38,218 nucleotides of DNA from Candidatus Fermentithermobacillaceae bacterium. GTDB lineage: Bacteria; Bacillota; Sulfobacillia; Fermentithermobacillales; Fermentithermobacillaceae. The first letter of the stretch is position 1. Each line of letters opens with the position of its first letter. The stretch lies in assembly GCA_012840345.1 (NCBI GenBank), contig DULO01000033.1, forward strand, positions 1 to 38,218. The letters run 5' to 3'. This document shows positions 36,923 through 38,218 of the stretch, one piece after another. The notes under the pieces were generated by a model. It was not told the origin of the DNA, did no database searches, and worked only from the letters and a program-made list of their open reading frames with translations. The position numbers and the translations under genes were made by a program.

Positions 36923-37102
36923 ATGCCTGAAAGAGACTACACAAAGATCCCGTTAGGCTGCCTACCCGCGAAGATGGATCCGCGACTCTCTTGCCAAACT
37001 TGGAGTCAGCGTTCTGATGAGTGTGAAGTACGTGGATTTCAATGAGGGGCGTTCCTGACCCCTGACTCACGCGAGAAGCGGTACATCGACGTCATCGACT
37101 AG
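36923..37102 (+). pseudogene. Decayed small gene with two frameshifts
   Basis: ATG 36923 (GGAGGG upstream) opens MPERDYTKIPLGCLPAKMD, then the natural-looking sequence continues in the +1 frame (DSLAKLGVSVLMSVKYVDFN) from about 36982 and in a third frame (FLTPDSREKRYIDVID) from about 37049 to the stop at 37100-37102. The first frame alone gives 40 residues ending at 37045. Restoring one base near 36980 and one G in the GGGG run near 37045 would make a single gene of about 59 codons. Either the gene is decaying or the assembly has errors. Confidence 0.6.
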
Positions 37103-37123
37103 CCGCCTCCGGGCGGCGTTTTG
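37102..37123 (+). terminator. Intrinsic terminator after the tail genes
   Basis: GCCGCC-TCCG-GGCGGC (37102-37117) is followed by GTTTTG, a compact stem with a TCCG tetraloop. It overlaps the stop of the decayed gene and precedes the lysis genes. Confidence 0.65.
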
Positions 37124-37142
37124 TATTGCACGAGGGGAGGCG

Positions 37143-37355
37143 GTGGCCACGGACATGTCAGAGAGAGTGCTAGACCTTGAACGCAAGATGGAGCGACATT
37201 CAGAGGCGATTGAAAACTTGGAGCGTTGGCAGGCGAAGCAGAACGGTAGCCTCGCGAAGATTGACGACCGGCTGCACAGCCTTGAGCGATGGATCATGGC
37301 GACATTGGCAACCGCTGTAGTGTCGCTGCTGATTCAGTTGGCCACGAGGAGGTGA
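37143..37355 (+). CDS. XhlA-like holin accessory membrane protein
   Basis: A 70-residue protein: an N-terminal coiled coil (SERVLDLERKMERHSEAIEN; LAKIDDRLHSLERW) and a C-terminal membrane helix (IMATLATAVVSLLIQLA) with a basic end. This is the haemolysin XhlA arrangement, which in phages and PBSX partners with a holin and endolysin. GTG 37143 is close to GGGGAGG; ATG 37155 is an alternative. It ends 4 bases before the endolysin. Confidence 0.85.
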   Translation: MATDMSERVLDLERKMERHSEAIENLERWQAKQNGSLAKIDDRLHSLERWIMATLATAVVSLLIQLATRR

Positions 37356-37359
37356 GGAC

Positions 37360-38218
37360 GTGAGCCTGGTTACTGTTGCACGACCAGAGGACGTTGATTT
37401 AGCGGTGCCGCCTCTCAGCCCAAACAAACCCTCCGGACAGACACTACGCCAGATCGCCGACGGCTACAGCCAATGGGTCACGAAAGACTGGGCACGGGCC
37501 TGTAACGTGGAGTACCGAGCAGGACCAAGCGGTCCGTCGGTGTCGCTCATCGCTGAAGCTGGGAAGATATGGACCACTGGCGATCCGCGGTGGCCGGTGA
37601 TGCTGGCGACCCAAAACGGCATCGTTATCAAAACGGTGGCGACCGAGGCTGAGTTGCGAGCGGCAAGGTGGGCGTTTTCGGCCGGACCGTGGCTAGTTTG
37701 CGGCGGTAAGGTCTGTGACATCTCAGCCGAGATCTCCCGCGCCGGCTTCTCGGGGCTCATGGAGAACTCCTTGCGCGAGAGGGCCGCCATCGGTATCCGT
37801 GGGGATGGAGCAGTAGTCCATTACGCTGTCTCAGCCATGACTCTCTATGACCTGGCCGCAAAAATGCTGGCTCTCGGGTGCCGTGACGCTATCGGTTTAG
37901 ACGGAGGCGGCAGTGTAGGCGTTATAGACCCGTCAAGCAAGGTGCTCATCGGCTATACCTCGCGTCAGGTGTGTTGCGCTCTCGTTTTCAGGCAGTTAGT
38001 AGACGAGCATCCAGCCGAGGTTCCCCAACCTTCCCAACCGAAAGGCGGTGACAAGATGATTGTGTGCATAGACCCGGGGCATGGCGGGCCTGATCCGGGG
38101 GCGGTCAACCCCGTCCTTGGCCTGCAAGAGAAAGATGTCACGCTTGAAGTGAGCAAGCGGCTGGCCGAGTACCTGAGGCGGGCAGGGGTAAACGTTGTCC
38201 TCACAAGGGAGACCGACA
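37360..38218 (+). CDS. Two-domain endolysin: phosphodiester-glycosidase-like plus amidase (incomplete)
   Basis: The frame runs from GTG 37360 (AGGAGG 7 bases upstream) off the window end. Residues 1-210 include AAIGIRGDGAVVHYAV, TLYDLAAKMLALGCRDAI and GLDGGGSVGVID, the pattern of the NAGPA/DUF2233 phosphodiester glycosidase family. After a short proline-rich linker, residue 233 onward is amidase_3: MIVCIDPGHGGPDPGA with the zinc-binding histidine, then LQEKDVTLEVSKRLAEYL and VVLTRETD. It would cleave peptidoglycan at the N-acetylmuramoyl-L-alanine bond at the end of infection, the first domain perhaps attacking wall teichoic acid or another sugar phosphate. ATG 38056 begins the amidase and has an AAGGCGG-like RBS, so a separate amidase may also be made. 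Confidence 0.85.
   Translation, partial: MSLVTVARPEDVDLAVPPLSPNKPSGQTLRQIADGYSQWVTKDWARACNVEYRAGPSGPSVSLIAEAGKIWTTGDPRWPVMLATQNGIVIKTVATEAELRAARWAFSAGPWLVCGGKVCDISAEISRAGFSGLMENSLRERAAIGIRGDGAVVHYAVSAMTLYDLAAKMLALGCRDAIGLDGGGSVGVIDPSSKVLIGYTSRQVCCALVFRQLVDEHPAEVPQPSQPKGGDKMIVCIDPGHGGPDPGAVNPVLGLQEKDVTLEVSKRLAEYLRRAGVNVVLTRETD

Overview
The window is a contiguous piece of a temperate tailed phage (siphovirus-type) genome, either a prophage or a free phage, from a moderately GC-rich Gram-positive host of the Bacillota. The host inference rests on strong AGGAGG ribosome binding sites, abundant GTG and TTG starts, an ImmA/repressor pair, an ArpU/RinA-like late regulator, a Gp20-type scaffold and an XhlA-like holin accessory. 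No host marker gene is present, so the genus cannot be named. Both ends are cut: the left edge lies inside a minus-strand gene of the lysogeny module and the right edge lies inside the endolysin. No integrase or complete lysis cassette is visible.

Layout. 1-2.3 kb (minus strand) is the lysogeny module: an ImmA-type metallopeptidase, a zinc-ribbon/coiled-coil protein and a CI-like repressor, with a plus-strand tRNA-Asp between them. A divergent control region with three TGGAC-N5-GTCCA operators separates this from the plus-strand early genes. 2.4-5.0 kb holds a Cro-like regulator, an excisionase-like protein, a third HTH protein and several small unknown proteins. 5.0-15.5 kb is the replication and recombination module: an ssDNA-binding-like protein, an SbcC-type ATPase split over separate genes, SbcD nuclease, RecD2 helicase and a primase-helicase, with two repeat-rich noncoding stretches either side of the primase-helicase that are origin candidates. 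15.7-18.6 kb carries small middle genes (VRR-NUC nuclease, zinc ribbon, glutaredoxin-like) and ends with the late regulator, whose 3' end overlaps an array of six 11-bp direct repeats. 18.7-36.9 kb is the virion operon in canonical order: small and large terminase, portal, MuF minor capsid, scaffold, major capsid, connectors, two tail tube paralogues, tail chaperones with a likely -1 frameshift, tape measure, tail tip and fibre. 37.1 kb onward is lysis.

How it works together. The repressor, Cro-like protein and operators form the lysogeny switch, with ImmA the likely induction protease. SbcCD, RecD2, the ssDNA-binding-like protein and the primase-helicase would copy and recombine the genome. 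The ArpU-like factor would then turn on the head and tail genes.

Notable features are: a C-terminal tag shared by the repressor and its neighbour and displaced by one base in the latter; the split SbcC with 47-residue repeats; a MuF protein ending in a JAB/MPN-like domain; two minus-strand cargo genes inside the late operon; a tape measure built of hendecads in a 44-residue super-repeat; a recent tandem duplication creating a chimeric gene; two decayed loci; and a lysin joining a phosphodiester-glycosidase-like domain to an amidase. All functions are inferred by reading the sequence. No database search was run.
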